Source: JARBUG01 sp035628915 (GTDB lineage: Bacteria; Bacillota; Sulfobacillia; Symbiobacteriales; Symbiobacteriaceae). Taken from it: DNA of 64,000 nucleotides. The notes under the pieces are model-generated. The model saw nothing but the letters and a program-made list of their open reading frames with translations, was not told the origin of the DNA and did no database searches. The stretch lies in assembly GCA_035628915.1 (NCBI GenBank), contig DASPIW010000053.1:219997-283996 (forward strand), written 5' to 3'. Shown here piece by piece: positions 1-8,704 of the stretch; positions within the stretch are counted from its first letter, which is position 1; the number at the start of each line of letters is the position of its first letter. A program made the translations under genes and the position numbers.

Positions 1-2
1 CG

Positions 3-329
3 GAGCCGGGCCGATGCCTGCTGGAGCAGGGTATCGTCTGTCTGGGCTCCGTCACCCGCGACGGCTGCGGCGCCCGGTGCGTGGGCGCCAATATGGCCTG
101 CCGAGGCTGCTATGGGGCGCCGGACGGCGTGACGGATCAGGGCTCCCGGTTCCTCTCCATCCTGGCAACGGTGGTCGACTCCAACGACCCGCAGGAGATC
201 AAGGAGATCCTGTCGGGCGTCGTGGACCCCGTCGGCTACGCCTACCGATTCAGCCTCCCCTCTTCCCTCCTGGTTCGCCGCTCACAGCCCCGGACACAAA
301 GGGTGACCGTTGAGGAGGTGGCCGACTAA
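3..329 (+). CDS. [NiFe] hydrogenase small subunit, 3' part
   Basis: This is the last 108 codons of a hydrogenase small subunit, the electron-transfer half that carries Fe-S clusters. The 5' end lies outside the window. The frame reads uninterrupted from base 3 and holds the cysteine pattern DGCGARC then MACRGCYGAPDG, typical of group 3 (Mvh/HoxY-like) small subunits. The TAA stop directly abuts the ATG of the large subunit, so the two are co-translated. Subgroup assignment (3c versus 3d) is not safe from this fragment; neither HdrA, MvhD nor diaphorase genes are visible in the window. Confidence 0.85.
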   Translation, partial: EPGRCLLEQGIVCLGSVTRDGCGARCVGANMACRGCYGAPDGVTDQGSRFLSILATVVDSNDPQEIKEILSGVVDPVGYAYRFSLPSSLLVRRSQPRTQRVTVEEVAD

Positions 330-1784
330 ATGCGCAAGGTTACCATCGACCCCGTGACCCGGCTGGAGGGCCACGGCAAGATCGACATCTTCGTGGATGA
401 CAAGGGCGACGTGGCCGCGGCCTATTTCCAGGTGCCCGAGCTGCGGGGCTTTGAGAAGTTCTGCGAAGGCCGCCCCGTGGAGGAACTGCCCCGCATCACG
501 CCGCGCATCTGCGGCGTCTGCCCCGGCGCCCACCATATGGCCTCCGCCAAAGCTGTCGACGGCGTCTTCGGCGTAACGCTACCATCGGCCGGCAAGAAGC
601 TCCGCGAGCTGTTCTACCTGGCCCACTTCGCGCACTCCCACATCGCCCACTTCTATGCCCTGGCCGCCCCGGACTTCGTCATGGGGCCGGATGCGGATCC
701 GGCGGTCCGCAACGTGCTCGGGGTGGTCAGCAAGGTCGGCGTGGCCATCGGCGGCGAGGTGATCAAACACCGGGCATACGCCCAGGAGATTCAGGCATTG
801 CTAGGCGGCAAGGCCACCCACCCCGTCTGCGGCGTCCCCGGCGGCATGTCCAAACCGCTTGCGGAAGAGGACCGGGTCTGCGTTGAGGCCAAGGCAGTCT
901 CCATGGTCGGGTTTGCCGAGTTCAGCCTGAAGCTCTTCCATGACATCGTCCTCGGCAACGGCGACTACGTAAACCTGATCAAAGCCCCTTGCTACAGCCT
1001 CAACCCCTACGATATGGGACTGGTCGATGCGAACGGCTTTACTAACTTCTACGACGGCGCCATCCGCGTCACCGACCCCGCCGGCAAGGAGTGGGCGTCT
1101 TTCGGGGCCAACGAGTTCGAAAGCTACGTCGATGAACATGTGGAGCAGTGGAGCTACCTCAAGTTCCCTTACCTCAAGAAGGTAGGCTGGAAGGGCATCG
1201 TCGACGGTCCCGACAGCGGCCTCTACCGGGTGGGCCCCCTGGCCCGGCTGAACGTATCGCGGGGTCTGACGACACCAAAGGCGCAGGCAGAGTATGAAAA
1301 GTACATCGGGCTGCTTGGCAAGCCGGTTACGGCCACGCTGGCCACTCATTGGGCTCGCCTGATCGAGCTGCTTTACACGGCCGAGCGCATGGTGGAACTG
1401 GCCCGCGATCCGGAAATCACCAGCACAGCGATTCGCAACCTGCCTACAGGAGTAGCCGGCGAAGGCTGGGGTGTCGTTGAGGCGCCGCGGGGCACGCTCT
1501 TCCACCACTACAAGTCGGACGCGAAGGGGCTTGTGACGGGGCTAAACATCGTGGTTGCCACCACGGGCAACTACGGCGCGATCGGCGCTTCGGTGGCCCG
1601 TGCCGCCAAGGGTCTCATTAAGGGCGCCGACGTGAGCCAGGGCGTGCTGAACCAGGTCGAAATGGCCATGCGGGCGTACGATCCCTGTTTTGGATGCGCG
1701 ACACACGCCTTGCCCGGCGAAATGCCGCTGACGGTGGTCGTCCGGGATTCCGCAGGCGTCGAACTGAACCGGCTGAGCCGGTAG
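330..1784 (+). CDS. [NiFe] hydrogenase large (catalytic) subunit
   Basis: This 484-aa protein carries the Ni-Fe active site for H2 oxidation or evolution. The N-terminal L1 motif is RICGVCPGAHHMAS and the C-terminal L2 motif is DPCFGCATH, supplying the four Ni-ligating cysteines. About 25 residues follow the final His of L2. Such a tail is normally removed by a dedicated endopeptidase after nickel insertion, and that protease is the next gene. The sequence pattern fits group 3 cytoplasmic hydrogenases (MvhA/HoxH-like) with no signal peptide. The start follows the small-subunit stop with no gap. Its native electron partner is probably encoded upstream of the window. Confidence 0.93.
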   Translation: MRKVTIDPVTRLEGHGKIDIFVDDKGDVAAAYFQVPELRGFEKFCEGRPVEELPRITPRICGVCPGAHHMASAKAVDGVFGVTLPSAGKKLRELFYLAHFAHSHIAHFYALAAPDFVMGPDADPAVRNVLGVVSKVGVAIGGEVIKHRAYAQEIQALLGGKATHPVCGVPGGMSKPLAEEDRVCVEAKAVSMVGFAEFSLKLFHDIVLGNGDYVNLIKAPCYSLNPYDMGLVDANGFTNFYDGAIRVTDPAGKEWASFGANEFESYVDEHVEQWSYLKFPYLKKVGWKGIVDGPDSGLYRVGPLARLNVSRGLTTPKAQAEYEKYIGLLGKPVTATLATHWARLIELLYTAERMVELARDPEITSTAIRNLPTGVAGEGWGVVEAPRGTLFHHYKSDAKGLVTGLNIVVATTGNYGAIGASVARAAKGLIKGADVSQGVLNQVEMAMRAYDPCFGCATHALPGEMPLTVVVRDSAGVELNRLSR

Positions 1785-1790
1785 CTGCAG

Positions 1791-1815
1791 GGGGCCGGCA
1801 AGTTCAGCCGGCCCC
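1791..1815 (+). terminator. Hairpin between hydrogenase and hyp genes
   Basis: A perfect 9-bp inverted repeat (GGGGCCGGC / GCCGGCCCC) with a 7-base loop lies just after the large-subunit stop. It is followed by ATTCTGGTCTTC rather than a full T tract. It may reduce read-through into the maturation genes or protect the 3' end of the structural mRNA. Confidence 0.5.
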
Positions 1816-1848
1816 ATTCTGGTCTTCGGTGGCAGGTGATAGCTGATC

Positions 1849-2346
1849 ATGATGAACCGTTCAGAGCGGGTGCTTGTGCTGGGAATCGGGAACACCCTCT
1901 TCACCGACGATGGCTTCGGCATTCTGGCCGTGCAGGCAGCGGAGGCCCTGTGGGAGGGGCCGGACGGCGTCGATTTTTCGGTCGCCATGGCGGGCGGCCT
2001 GGAACTGATGGACCTGCTTGCCGGCTACGGCGCCGCCCTGGTGGTGGATGCCGCCGTGACCGGCCACGCCGCCCCCGGCGAGCTGTACCTGCTCAACGTA
2101 CAGGGTTTGGCTGCCGCCGGGGCGGGCGGCGCCCATGGGGCGCACCTGGGGACGGCCCTGGAGACGGCCCGGCGGCTGGGCATCACAATGCCGGCCCGCC
2201 TGAAGGTGTTGGCGGCAGAGGCTCAGAATATTTATTCGTTTGGCGAGCAGCCCACGGCGGCCGTTGCCGCGGCAATCGGGCCGGCAGCGGTGCTGATTGG
2301 CAAGTTGGCCCGCTCACTGCTGCAGGGGGTGTCGGTAGGTGCATGA
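1849..2346 (+). CDS. Hydrogenase maturation protease (HyaD/HycI family)
   Basis: This 165-aa endopeptidase is expected to clip the C-terminal tail of the large subunit once nickel is loaded. It opens with the family motif GIGNTLFTDDGFG, whose acidic residue contacts nickel, and has the second conserved stretch VVDAAVTGHAAPG. Its length is normal for the family. The gene sits directly after the hydrogenase genes, and its 3' end overlaps the hypA start by 8 bases. Two adjacent ATG codons exist; the first is used here. Confidence 0.9.
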   Translation: MMNRSERVLVLGIGNTLFTDDGFGILAVQAAEALWEGPDGVDFSVAMAGGLELMDLLAGYGAALVVDAAVTGHAAPGELYLLNVQGLAAAGAGGAHGAHLGTALETARRLGITMPARLKVLAAEAQNIYSFGEQPTAAVAAAIGPAAVLIGKLARSLLQGVSVGA

Positions 2347-2686
2347 GTTCAGTCTGGCCCAGTCCATTGCGGATCTGGTCACGGGCAGCGCACGGGAGGA
2401 GGGCATCAGTCGCATCCGCCGGGTCACCGTGCTGGTGGGAGAGTGGTCGGCGGTCCTGCCGGACGCCCTGACGACCAGCTTTGCCGCCATTGCGGGCGTC
2501 TCGGGGCCAATTTTGGAAGGCGCTGAAATGGTGGTGCAGATCTCGCCCGCCATGGGCGAATGTGCCGCCTGCGGCGGGCTGCGCTTCCCGGCGTCGGAAG
2601 GCGGTCTGACCTGCCCCGGGTGCAAGGGCGGAGCCATTCTCGTGTCAGGGACCGAGTTGCGCGTCGACTCATATGAGGGGGATTAG
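2339..2686 (+). CDS. hypA: Hydrogenase nickel incorporation protein HypA
   Basis: This 115-aa nickel metallochaperone delivers Ni(II) to the large-subunit precursor together with HypB. The start is GTG, chosen because the next codon is His: an N-terminal Met-His-Glu is the nickel site in HypA. The zinc site is seen as CAAC and CPGC about 60-85 residues before the end. The gene overlaps the protease gene upstream and is followed by hypB after 3 bases. Confidence 0.93.
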   Translation: MHEFSLAQSIADLVTGSAREEGISRIRRVTVLVGEWSAVLPDALTTSFAAIAGVSGPILEGAEMVVQISPAMGECAACGGLRFPASEGGLTCPGCKGGAILVSGTELRVDSYEGD

Positions 2687-2689
2687 CCG

Positions 2690-3340
2690 ATGGAAGTAAA
2701 AGTAGTCGAAAACGTATTGAAGGTTAATGATGCCATGGCCCGGTTGAACCGCTCCCAGTTCGACGACGCTGCCGTGACAGCGGTCAATATCATTGGCTCG
2801 CCGGGCGCCGGAAAGACGACGCTCCTTGAGCAGACGGCGGCCAGGCTGACCGGTCGGGTGCGGCTTGGCTGCATTGAAGGCGACCCCTACACCACGCGGG
2901 ACGCTGAGCGCATCGGGCGCCTTGGGGTACCGGTGGTGCAGATCAACACCAGGGGCGGGTGCCACCTCGACGCCAACCTGGTGGCCACCGCCCTGCAGAA
3001 CCTGGATCTGCAGGCGATGGACCTGCTGCTGATCGAAAACGTCGGCAACCTCATGTGCCCTGCCCAGTACGACCTGGGCGAGCACCTGACGGCGGTGGTC
3101 CTCTCCGTCACGGAAGGCGCCGACAAGCCGGACAAGTACCCGGCGGCCTTCCAGCGCGCTGCGGCAGTCATCATCAACAAAATCGACATGCTGGGCCTTA
3201 CCGACGTGAAAGTTGACGAAGTGATCGAGGCGGTTCACCGTTATAACCCCCGTGCCGCAGTCTTTCCCGTTTCGTCCCGTACGGGCGAGGGGGTGGACGA
3301 ATGGTGTCGGTGGCTGGAGAAGCGCCGGACCGCCCACTAG
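2690..3340 (+). CDS. hypB: Hydrogenase nickel incorporation GTPase HypB
   Basis: This 216-aa SIMIBI-class GTPase drives nickel transfer with HypA. The P-loop is GSPGAGKTT near residue 36, and other G-domain signatures are IEGDPYTTRDAERI, ENVGNLMCP and NKID. There is no N-terminal His-rich nickel-storage stretch and no CXXCGC-type extra nickel site at the N terminus, so this is the short form. Its last 40 bases overlap the start of hypF, which suggests translational coupling. Confidence 0.94.
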   Translation: MEVKVVENVLKVNDAMARLNRSQFDDAAVTAVNIIGSPGAGKTTLLEQTAARLTGRVRLGCIEGDPYTTRDAERIGRLGVPVVQINTRGGCHLDANLVATALQNLDLQAMDLLLIENVGNLMCPAQYDLGEHLTAVVLSVTEGADKPDKYPAAFQRAAAVIINKIDMLGLTDVKVDEVIEAVHRYNPRAAVFPVSSRTGEGVDEWCRWLEKRRTAH

Positions 3341-5610
3341 GCCCGCTGGTCCGACGGGAGGTCAGGGTCGAGGGGATTGTCCAGGGAGTCGGATTCCGGC
3401 CCCACGTTTACAACCTGGCCGCGGCTCACCGCCTCACGGGATGGGTGCTCAATAATGAGCAGGGCGTCCTTCTTGAGGTGGAGGGGTCTGCTACAGCGGT
3501 GGAGGATTTCTGCGCTGACCTGCAGGGAAACCCTCCGCCCCTGGCAGTAATCACCCGGCTGGAAATCCGGGATCTGGAGCCTATGGGGTACCAGGATTTT
3601 CGGATCGTCGCCTCACAAAACGGCGCAGAACGAAAGGCGACCGTGCCCGCCGACGCCGCCCTCTGCCCGGACTGCCGGCGTGAACTGGCAGACCCCGCCA
3701 ACCGGCGGCACCGGTATCCATTCACCAACTGCACCAACTGCGGTCCGCGCTTTACCATCGTCCGGGACATTCCGTACGACCGGCCGCAGACGACCATGGC
3801 CGGCTTTGCACTCTGCCCCGCCTGCCTGCAGGAGTACCATGACCCGAAGGACCGCCGCTTTCACGCCCAGCCCAACGCGTGCCCCGACTGCGGGCCTGCC
3901 GTCAGCCTGCTCGACACAGTCGGGCGACCTGTGGTGTCGGGCGGGGGCTGGGCGGAGGCGGCCGCCGGTCTGCTCCGGGAAGGGCGGATTCTCGCCGTGA
4001 AAGGCCTGGGGGGATTCCACCTGGCCTGCGATGCCGCCAATCCGGCTGCCGTGGCCCGGCTCCGGGAACGCAAGCGCCGGCCGAACCGGCCCTTTGCGGT
4101 CATGGCCCGCGATCTGGCTACGGTGCGGCGGTTGTGCCGGGTCAGCGCGGAGGAAGAGCGGCTGCTCACGTCGCCCTCGGCGCCGATCGTGCTGTTGGAG
4201 CGACTGCCCGACTCGCCCGTTGCGGCGGGCGTCGCGCCGGGTCTGGCCAATATCGGCGTCATGCTTGCCTACACGCCTCTGCACGTCCTCCTGCTGGAGG
4301 AAGGCCCGCCGGCCCTGGTGATGACCAGTGGGAACCCCACGGGACTGCCGCTCTGCATTGAGAACGCAGAAGCGGTCGCCCGCCTGGGTCACATCGCCGA
4401 TGCCTTTGTCACCCACGACCGGGCCATTTACATTCCGTGTGATGATTCGGTGATGCAGGTGGCGGACGGGCAGCCGCAGTTTTTGCGGCGCTCCCGTGGA
4501 TTTGTGCCGCGGCCTCTGCGAGTGAGCGGTTCGGCGGCGCCGGCCGTACTGGGCGTCGGGGGCGACCTGAAGAATACGTTCTGCCTGCTCTCAGGCGAGC
4601 GGGCGGTCTTCAGCCAGCACCTCGGGGATTTGGAGGCGGAAGAGGCGAAGGCCAACTGGCGCAAGGCGCTGGCCCACCTGCAGCGGCTGGCGGGGATCAC
4701 GCCGGGCCTGGTCGCCTGCGACATGCACCCGGCGTACCATTCGGCCACGCTGGCCCGGGAAGTGCAGGCGGAACGGCTGATCCAGGTTCAGCATCACCAC
4801 GCCCACATGGCCGCCTGCATGGCGGAACACGGGCTGGAAGGCGAGGCCATTGGGCTTGTGCTGGATGGTACGGGTTACGGCACTGACGGATCGATCTGGG
4901 GTTTTGAGGTGCTCGCGGGAGGGTACGGCGGCTTCGAGCGCATCGCTCACCTGAAGTACAGCCCCCTGCCCGGCGGGGAGGCGGCCATCCGCCACCCGCT
5001 CATGGCGGCAGCGGGGATGGTCACGGCCCACCTGGGCGACCAGGGGCTGGAACGGCTGCTGCGGCTGGCGCCGGGGTCGCGGGAGGTAGCGAATGCTGCC
5101 GGCCTGATGCGGGCGGGAATCCACTGCCCGCCGGCAGGCTCAGCAGGCCGCCTCTTTGACGCCGTCTCCGCGCTTACCGGCATCTGCCGGCGGCAGACCT
5201 ACGAGGGCCAGGCCGCCATCGAGTTGGGCGCCCTGGCCGTGCAGACCGATGAGACCTATCCCTTTGGTCTGTCCGGTGATCAATTCGACGCGGCCCTTCT
5301 GCTCGACGCTCTGCTGACCGACCGGGAACGTGGGACCGATGCGGCCGTCGCCGCGGGACGCTTCCTGTCGACTGTGGCTGCCATGTGCATTGCCGGGGCC
5401 CGGCGCGCCAGGGAGGTCACGGGGCTCTCAGACGTCTGCCTGGGCGGGGGCACCTTTCACAGCGCCCGACTTCTCGGGCTGGTAACAGTTGGATTGCGCG
5501 CCGACGGGTTCCGGGTTTTCCGACCCAATCAACTCCCCCCTGGCGACGGCGGTCTCGCCCTCGGCCAGGCCATGATAGCCCGCAGGAGGTGGCAGGAGCC
5601 ATGTGTTTAG
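3301..5610 (+). CDS. hypF: Carbamoyltransferase HypF
   Basis: HypF uses carbamoyl phosphate and ATP to make the thiocarbamate on HypE that becomes the CN ligand of the active-site iron. The 769 residues show the full architecture: an N-terminal acylphosphatase domain (VQGVGFRPHVY), two zinc-finger-like units (CPDC, CTNCG, CPAC, CPDCG), a YrdC-like nucleotide-binding domain and a Kae1-like C-terminal domain with HHHAHMAACMAEHG. The ATG lies within the hypB 3' end, preceded by a GA-rich Shine-Dalgarno. The hypC ATG lies 10 bases inside its 3' end. Confidence 0.95.
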   Translation: MVSVAGEAPDRPLGPLVRREVRVEGIVQGVGFRPHVYNLAAAHRLTGWVLNNEQGVLLEVEGSATAVEDFCADLQGNPPPLAVITRLEIRDLEPMGYQDFRIVASQNGAERKATVPADAALCPDCRRELADPANRRHRYPFTNCTNCGPRFTIVRDIPYDRPQTTMAGFALCPACLQEYHDPKDRRFHAQPNACPDCGPAVSLLDTVGRPVVSGGGWAEAAAGLLREGRILAVKGLGGFHLACDAANPAAVARLRERKRRPNRPFAVMARDLATVRRLCRVSAEEERLLTSPSAPIVLLERLPDSPVAAGVAPGLANIGVMLAYTPLHVLLLEEGPPALVMTSGNPTGLPLCIENAEAVARLGHIADAFVTHDRAIYIPCDDSVMQVADGQPQFLRRSRGFVPRPLRVSGSAAPAVLGVGGDLKNTFCLLSGERAVFSQHLGDLEAEEAKANWRKALAHLQRLAGITPGLVACDMHPAYHSATLAREVQAERLIQVQHHHAHMAACMAEHGLEGEAIGLVLDGTGYGTDGSIWGFEVLAGGYGGFERIAHLKYSPLPGGEAAIRHPLMAAAGMVTAHLGDQGLERLLRLAPGSREVANAAGLMRAGIHCPPAGSAGRLFDAVSALTGICRRQTYEGQAAIELGALAVQTDETYPFGLSGDQFDAALLLDALLTDRERGTDAAVAAGRFLSTVAAMCIAGARRAREVTGLSDVCLGGGTFHSARLLGLVTVGLRADGFRVFRPNQLPPGDGGLALGQAMIARRRWQEPCV

Positions 5611-5834
5611 CAGTCCCTGTCAAGGTGCTCGAAGTAAGCGGTCGGCAAGCGCTGGTGGACCTCCAGGGCAACCGCCGCAAGGTTGATATTTCGCTGGTCG
5701 ACGCCGTGGAACCCGGTTGCTACGTTCTGATGCACGCCGGAATCGCCCTGCAGGTCTTGAACGAACAAGAGGCGCTGGAGACCCTCAAACTCCTTACGGC
5801 GGTGATGGATCATGTCAGCGATGGGGATGAATGA
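5601..5834 (+). CDS. hypC: Hydrogenase assembly chaperone HypC
   Basis: This 77-aa HypC/HybG chaperone scaffolds the Fe(CN)2CO unit with HypD and escorts it to the large subunit. It begins MCLAVPVKV; the N-terminal cysteine directly after Met is the essential metal/HypD contact. The ATG was chosen on that motif and on the AGGAG site just upstream. The gene overlaps hypF at its 5' end and hypD at its 3' end. Confidence 0.94.
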   Translation: MCLAVPVKVLEVSGRQALVDLQGNRRKVDISLVDAVEPGCYVLMHAGIALQVLNEQEALETLKLLTAVMDHVSDGDE

Positions 5835-6930
5835 GACCACATGGGCCCTGCGCGATCCGGCCGTCGCCCGGCAGTTCGTGGAGCGAATCCGGGCAAAGGT
5901 GGCGGAACTGGGCCGTTCGCTCCGGCTGATGGAGGTTTGCGGCACGCATACGGTGGCCATCTCCCGGAGCGGAATCCGCAGCGTGCTGGCCGGCGCCGTC
6001 GACCTGGTCTCCGGGCCGGGCTGCCCCGTCTGTGTCACGTCCGACCAGGAGATCGACCGCATGCTGGCCTACTGTGATGTGCCCGGCGCCGTCGTCTGCT
6101 CGTACGGCGACCTCCTCCGGGTGCCGGGCTCGGCCACTTCGCTGGCCAAGCGGCGGGCCGCGGGTGCGGACGTCCGGGTGGTCTACTCGCCCCTGGATGC
6201 CGTGGAGATGGCCGCGGCAGAGCCTGACCGGCCGGTGATCTTCCTGGGCATCGGCTTTGAGACGACAACGCCCGCTGCGGCGCTGGCACTGGTGGCAGCA
6301 CAGGAGCGGAACATGTCCAACTTCTACCTCCACTCTGCCCACAAACTGACGCCGCCCGCCATGCGGGCGCTGTTGGCCGGTGGCGGGGCACGGCTCGACG
6401 GGTTCATCTGCCCGGGCAACGTCAGCACGGTCCTGGGTGAAGAAGGGTTCGCCTTCCTGGCGACGGAGCACGGCATGCCGTCGGCAATCTGTGGGTTTGA
6501 ACCGCTGGATATTTTGGCTGGCGTGGACTACATTCTGGATGCCACGCTGGGGCGAGCCCCTGTGGTCCTGAAGAATACGTACGGTCGCTTCGTGCCGAAG
6601 GAAGGGAACCCCCGGGCCCGCGCGCTGATCGCGCAAATGTTCGTACCCGGCGACAGCCCGTGGCGGGGGCTGGGCACAATTCCCGACAGCGGCCTCTTCC
6701 TGGCGCAGTCGATAGCCCGGTTTGATGCCAACGTCGCCTTCCCGGCGACTGTGCCCGAGCCGGCGCCCCGGCGCGCCTGCCGATGCGGCGACGTGCTGCG
6801 GGGCGAGATTCTGCCCACCGCCTGCCCCCTGTTCGGCAAAGCCTGCCTGCCTGAAACGCCATACGGCCCCTGTATGGTCTCCTTTGAAGGGGCGTGCGCC
6901 GCCTACTATCGCTACGGGGAGGCAGTGTAG
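5812..6930 (+). CDS. hypD: Hydrogenase formation protein HypD
   Basis: This 372-aa [4Fe-4S] protein is the site, with HypC, where iron receives its CN and CO ligands. Conserved family motifs are visible: MEVCGTHT near residue 41, GPGCPVC, the FLGIGFETTTPA segment and CRCGDVLRG towards the C terminus. The first ATG is taken; ATGs 9 and 15 bases further on are alternatives because no ribosome site clearly discriminates. The gene overlaps hypC by 23 bases and abuts hypE. Confidence 0.94.
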   Translation: MSAMGMNETTWALRDPAVARQFVERIRAKVAELGRSLRLMEVCGTHTVAISRSGIRSVLAGAVDLVSGPGCPVCVTSDQEIDRMLAYCDVPGAVVCSYGDLLRVPGSATSLAKRRAAGADVRVVYSPLDAVEMAAAEPDRPVIFLGIGFETTTPAAALALVAAQERNMSNFYLHSAHKLTPPAMRALLAGGGARLDGFICPGNVSTVLGEEGFAFLATEHGMPSAICGFEPLDILAGVDYILDATLGRAPVVLKNTYGRFVPKEGNPRARALIAQMFVPGDSPWRGLGTIPDSGLFLAQSIARFDANVAFPATVPEPAPRRACRCGDVLRGEILPTACPLFGKACLPETPYGPCMVSFEGACAAYYRYGEAV

Positions 6931-7941
6931 GTGAAGGACGAGTTTATCACCATGGCCCACGGCGACGGTGGCCAGGCTACACAGCGCCTGATCGACGATA
7001 TCTTCCGCCCCTTTTTCACGAACCCGGCCCTGGACCAGGGCGGCGACAGCGCAGTGCTGCCCATGCCCGGCCCGGGGCGCCTCGCGCTGAGCACCGACTC
7101 CTTTGTCGTCAGCCCGCTGTTTTTCCCCGGCGGCGACGTTGGTCATCTGGCAGTCTGCGGGACGGTGAACGACCTGGCAGTTGCAGGGGCCCGACCGCTG
7201 TGGCTGACCGCGGGGTTCATCCTCGAAGAAGGCTTCCCCGTTGCTGACCTGCAGCGGCTGGTGGCCTCCATGGCCGCAACGGCCCGCGAGTCAGGCGTCG
7301 CCATCGTGGCAGGCGACACGAAAGTCGTCGGGCGCGGGCAAGGGGACGGCTGCTACATCAACACCGCCGGGGTAGGACTGGTGCCCCCCGGCCGCGATAT
7401 CAGCCCGGGCCGGATTCAGCCGGGCGATGCGATTCTCGTGAGCGGAGCCATTGCCCAGCACGGCGTGGCGATTCTCTCCACCCGGGCGGGATTGACCTTT
7501 GACACGCCGGCCATCAGCGATGCCGCACCGATTCACCGACTGGCAGAGTCGGCGCTGGCGGCTGCCCCCGGCCTTTCGTTCATGCGGGACCCAACCCGCG
7601 GCGGGCTCGCCACCGTAGTGGCGGAGATCGCCGCCGCGACCGGCTACGATCAGGTGCTGGACGAATCGGCAGTGCCTGTAGCTCCCGCTGTGGCGGGCGC
7701 CTGCGAAATGCTGGGCCTGGACCCGCTCTATCTCGCGTGCGAAGGGCGGCTGGTGGCCTGGTGCCCCCGGGACCAGGCAGAGGCGGCCCTCGGCGCATTG
7801 CGGGCGCATCCGGCCGGTCAGGGCGCATGCCTGGTCGGCCATGTGGGAGGCCCTGGCGGACGCGCGTATCTGCGTACGCTGCTGGGCGGCACCCGCCGCC
7901 TCGGGCTGCTGACCGGAGAGAATCTGCCCCGTATTTGCTAA
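6931..7941 (+). CDS. hypE: Hydrogenase maturation protein HypE
   Basis: This 336-aa PurM/AIRS-fold protein dehydrates the C-terminal thiocarbamate made by HypF to a thiocyanate, the cyanide donor. The essential C-terminal cysteine is present: the protein ends PRIC. MAHGDGG near the N terminus and GDSAVLP further on are family signatures. It starts with GTG immediately after the hypD stop. hypE closes the hyp gene order A-B-F-C-D-E, a complete maturation set. Confidence 0.94.
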   Translation: MKDEFITMAHGDGGQATQRLIDDIFRPFFTNPALDQGGDSAVLPMPGPGRLALSTDSFVVSPLFFPGGDVGHLAVCGTVNDLAVAGARPLWLTAGFILEEGFPVADLQRLVASMAATARESGVAIVAGDTKVVGRGQGDGCYINTAGVGLVPPGRDISPGRIQPGDAILVSGAIAQHGVAILSTRAGLTFDTPAISDAAPIHRLAESALAAAPGLSFMRDPTRGGLATVVAEIAAATGYDQVLDESAVPVAPAVAGACEMLGLDPLYLACEGRLVAWCPRDQAEAALGALRAHPAGQGACLVGHVGGPGGRAYLRTLLGGTRRLGLLTGENLPRIC

Positions 7942-7965
7942 ATATCCCGGAAAGGGTGGGCAGAT

Positions 7966-8619
7966 GTGCCGCTCGGTATCTTCCTGGCTACGGCCGTGCT
8001 TCTTGGCATGCGACATGCCCTGGACCCGGACCACCTGGTGGCGGTCTCCACCCTGGCCGCCCATGAGCGCAGGCTCTGGCCGGCTGCCCGCCTGGGGTTG
8101 ATTTGGGGAATCGGGCATTTCCTGCCGCTGGCCTTGCTAGGTCTGCCCGCGCTCCTGCTGGACCTGCGCTTGCCGGTCTGGATGGAGTTGGCAGTCGATC
8201 TGGCGGTCGGCGCCATTCTGGTGCTCCTGGGGGCGCAGACCTTGTGGCGCTTGCATCGGGAGCGGACTCACCGCCTCTTGCACCACCACCGCCTCCCTCG
8301 CTTCGCCGCCGGTTCCCGCCGGGGCTGGCTCACCCTGGCCGTAGGCATGGTCCACGGTCTGGCAGGAACCGGTGCAGCAGCACTCCTGGCGCTCTCGGCG
8401 GCCCCGTCTGCCGCCGCCGGGGCCAGTTACCTTTTGGCCTTCGGGGTTGGCACCTGCGCCGGCATGTTTGGCGTGACGCTTGGTGTTGCGGCTCCGGCGC
8501 TCGCTGTGACGGCTCGCATGGGTGGGTCGCATGGGGTGCTGCGGGTCTTGACGGGCACTGCCAGCATCGCGACCGGGGTCGTAATGTGCCTGGGGATTGG
8601 CACGGAATTGCTGCTGTGA
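7966..8619 (+). CDS. NicO/NiCoT-type nickel transporter
   Basis: This 217-aa polytopic membrane protein probably imports or exports nickel. It shows the signature of the NiCoT/HupE/UreH superfamily: RHALDPDH (H-x4-D-H) in the first helix and a WGIGHFLPL segment in the next, plus a third conserved GMVHGLAG helix. A His-rich loop (HRLLHHHRL) lies between helices 3 and 4. It is 24 bases after hypE and is most likely the metal supply for the hydrogenase. Start is GTG with a GGGTGGG site upstream. Confidence 0.85.
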   Translation: MPLGIFLATAVLLGMRHALDPDHLVAVSTLAAHERRLWPAARLGLIWGIGHFLPLALLGLPALLLDLRLPVWMELAVDLAVGAILVLLGAQTLWRLHRERTHRLLHHHRLPRFAAGSRRGWLTLAVGMVHGLAGTGAAALLALSAAPSAAAGASYLLAFGVGTCAGMFGVTLGVAAPALAVTARMGGSHGVLRVLTGTASIATGVVMCLGIGTELLL

Positions 8620-8635
8620 CTTTCGTCTCACCGGC

Positions 8636-8676
8636 GACAAATCAGGACCGGGCGCCATGCCCGGTCCTGATTTGTC
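8636..8676. terminator. Bidirectional terminator, 18-bp perfect stem
   Basis: GACAAATCAGGACCGGGC and its exact complement flank a 5-base loop. The stem separates the convergent nickel transporter (+) and GH10 (-) genes, and with AAAT/ATTT at its feet it can work on both strands. Confidence 0.85.
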
Positions 8677-8704
8677 AATGCAGTCTCGTACCTTCGTTTC
8701 GCCA

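Noticed and set aside
5815..7146. 443-codon open frame on the minus strand opposite hypD and hypE
   Set aside because: It is antisense to two highly conserved genes, has no family features, and GC-rich DNA readily leaves such shadow frames open.
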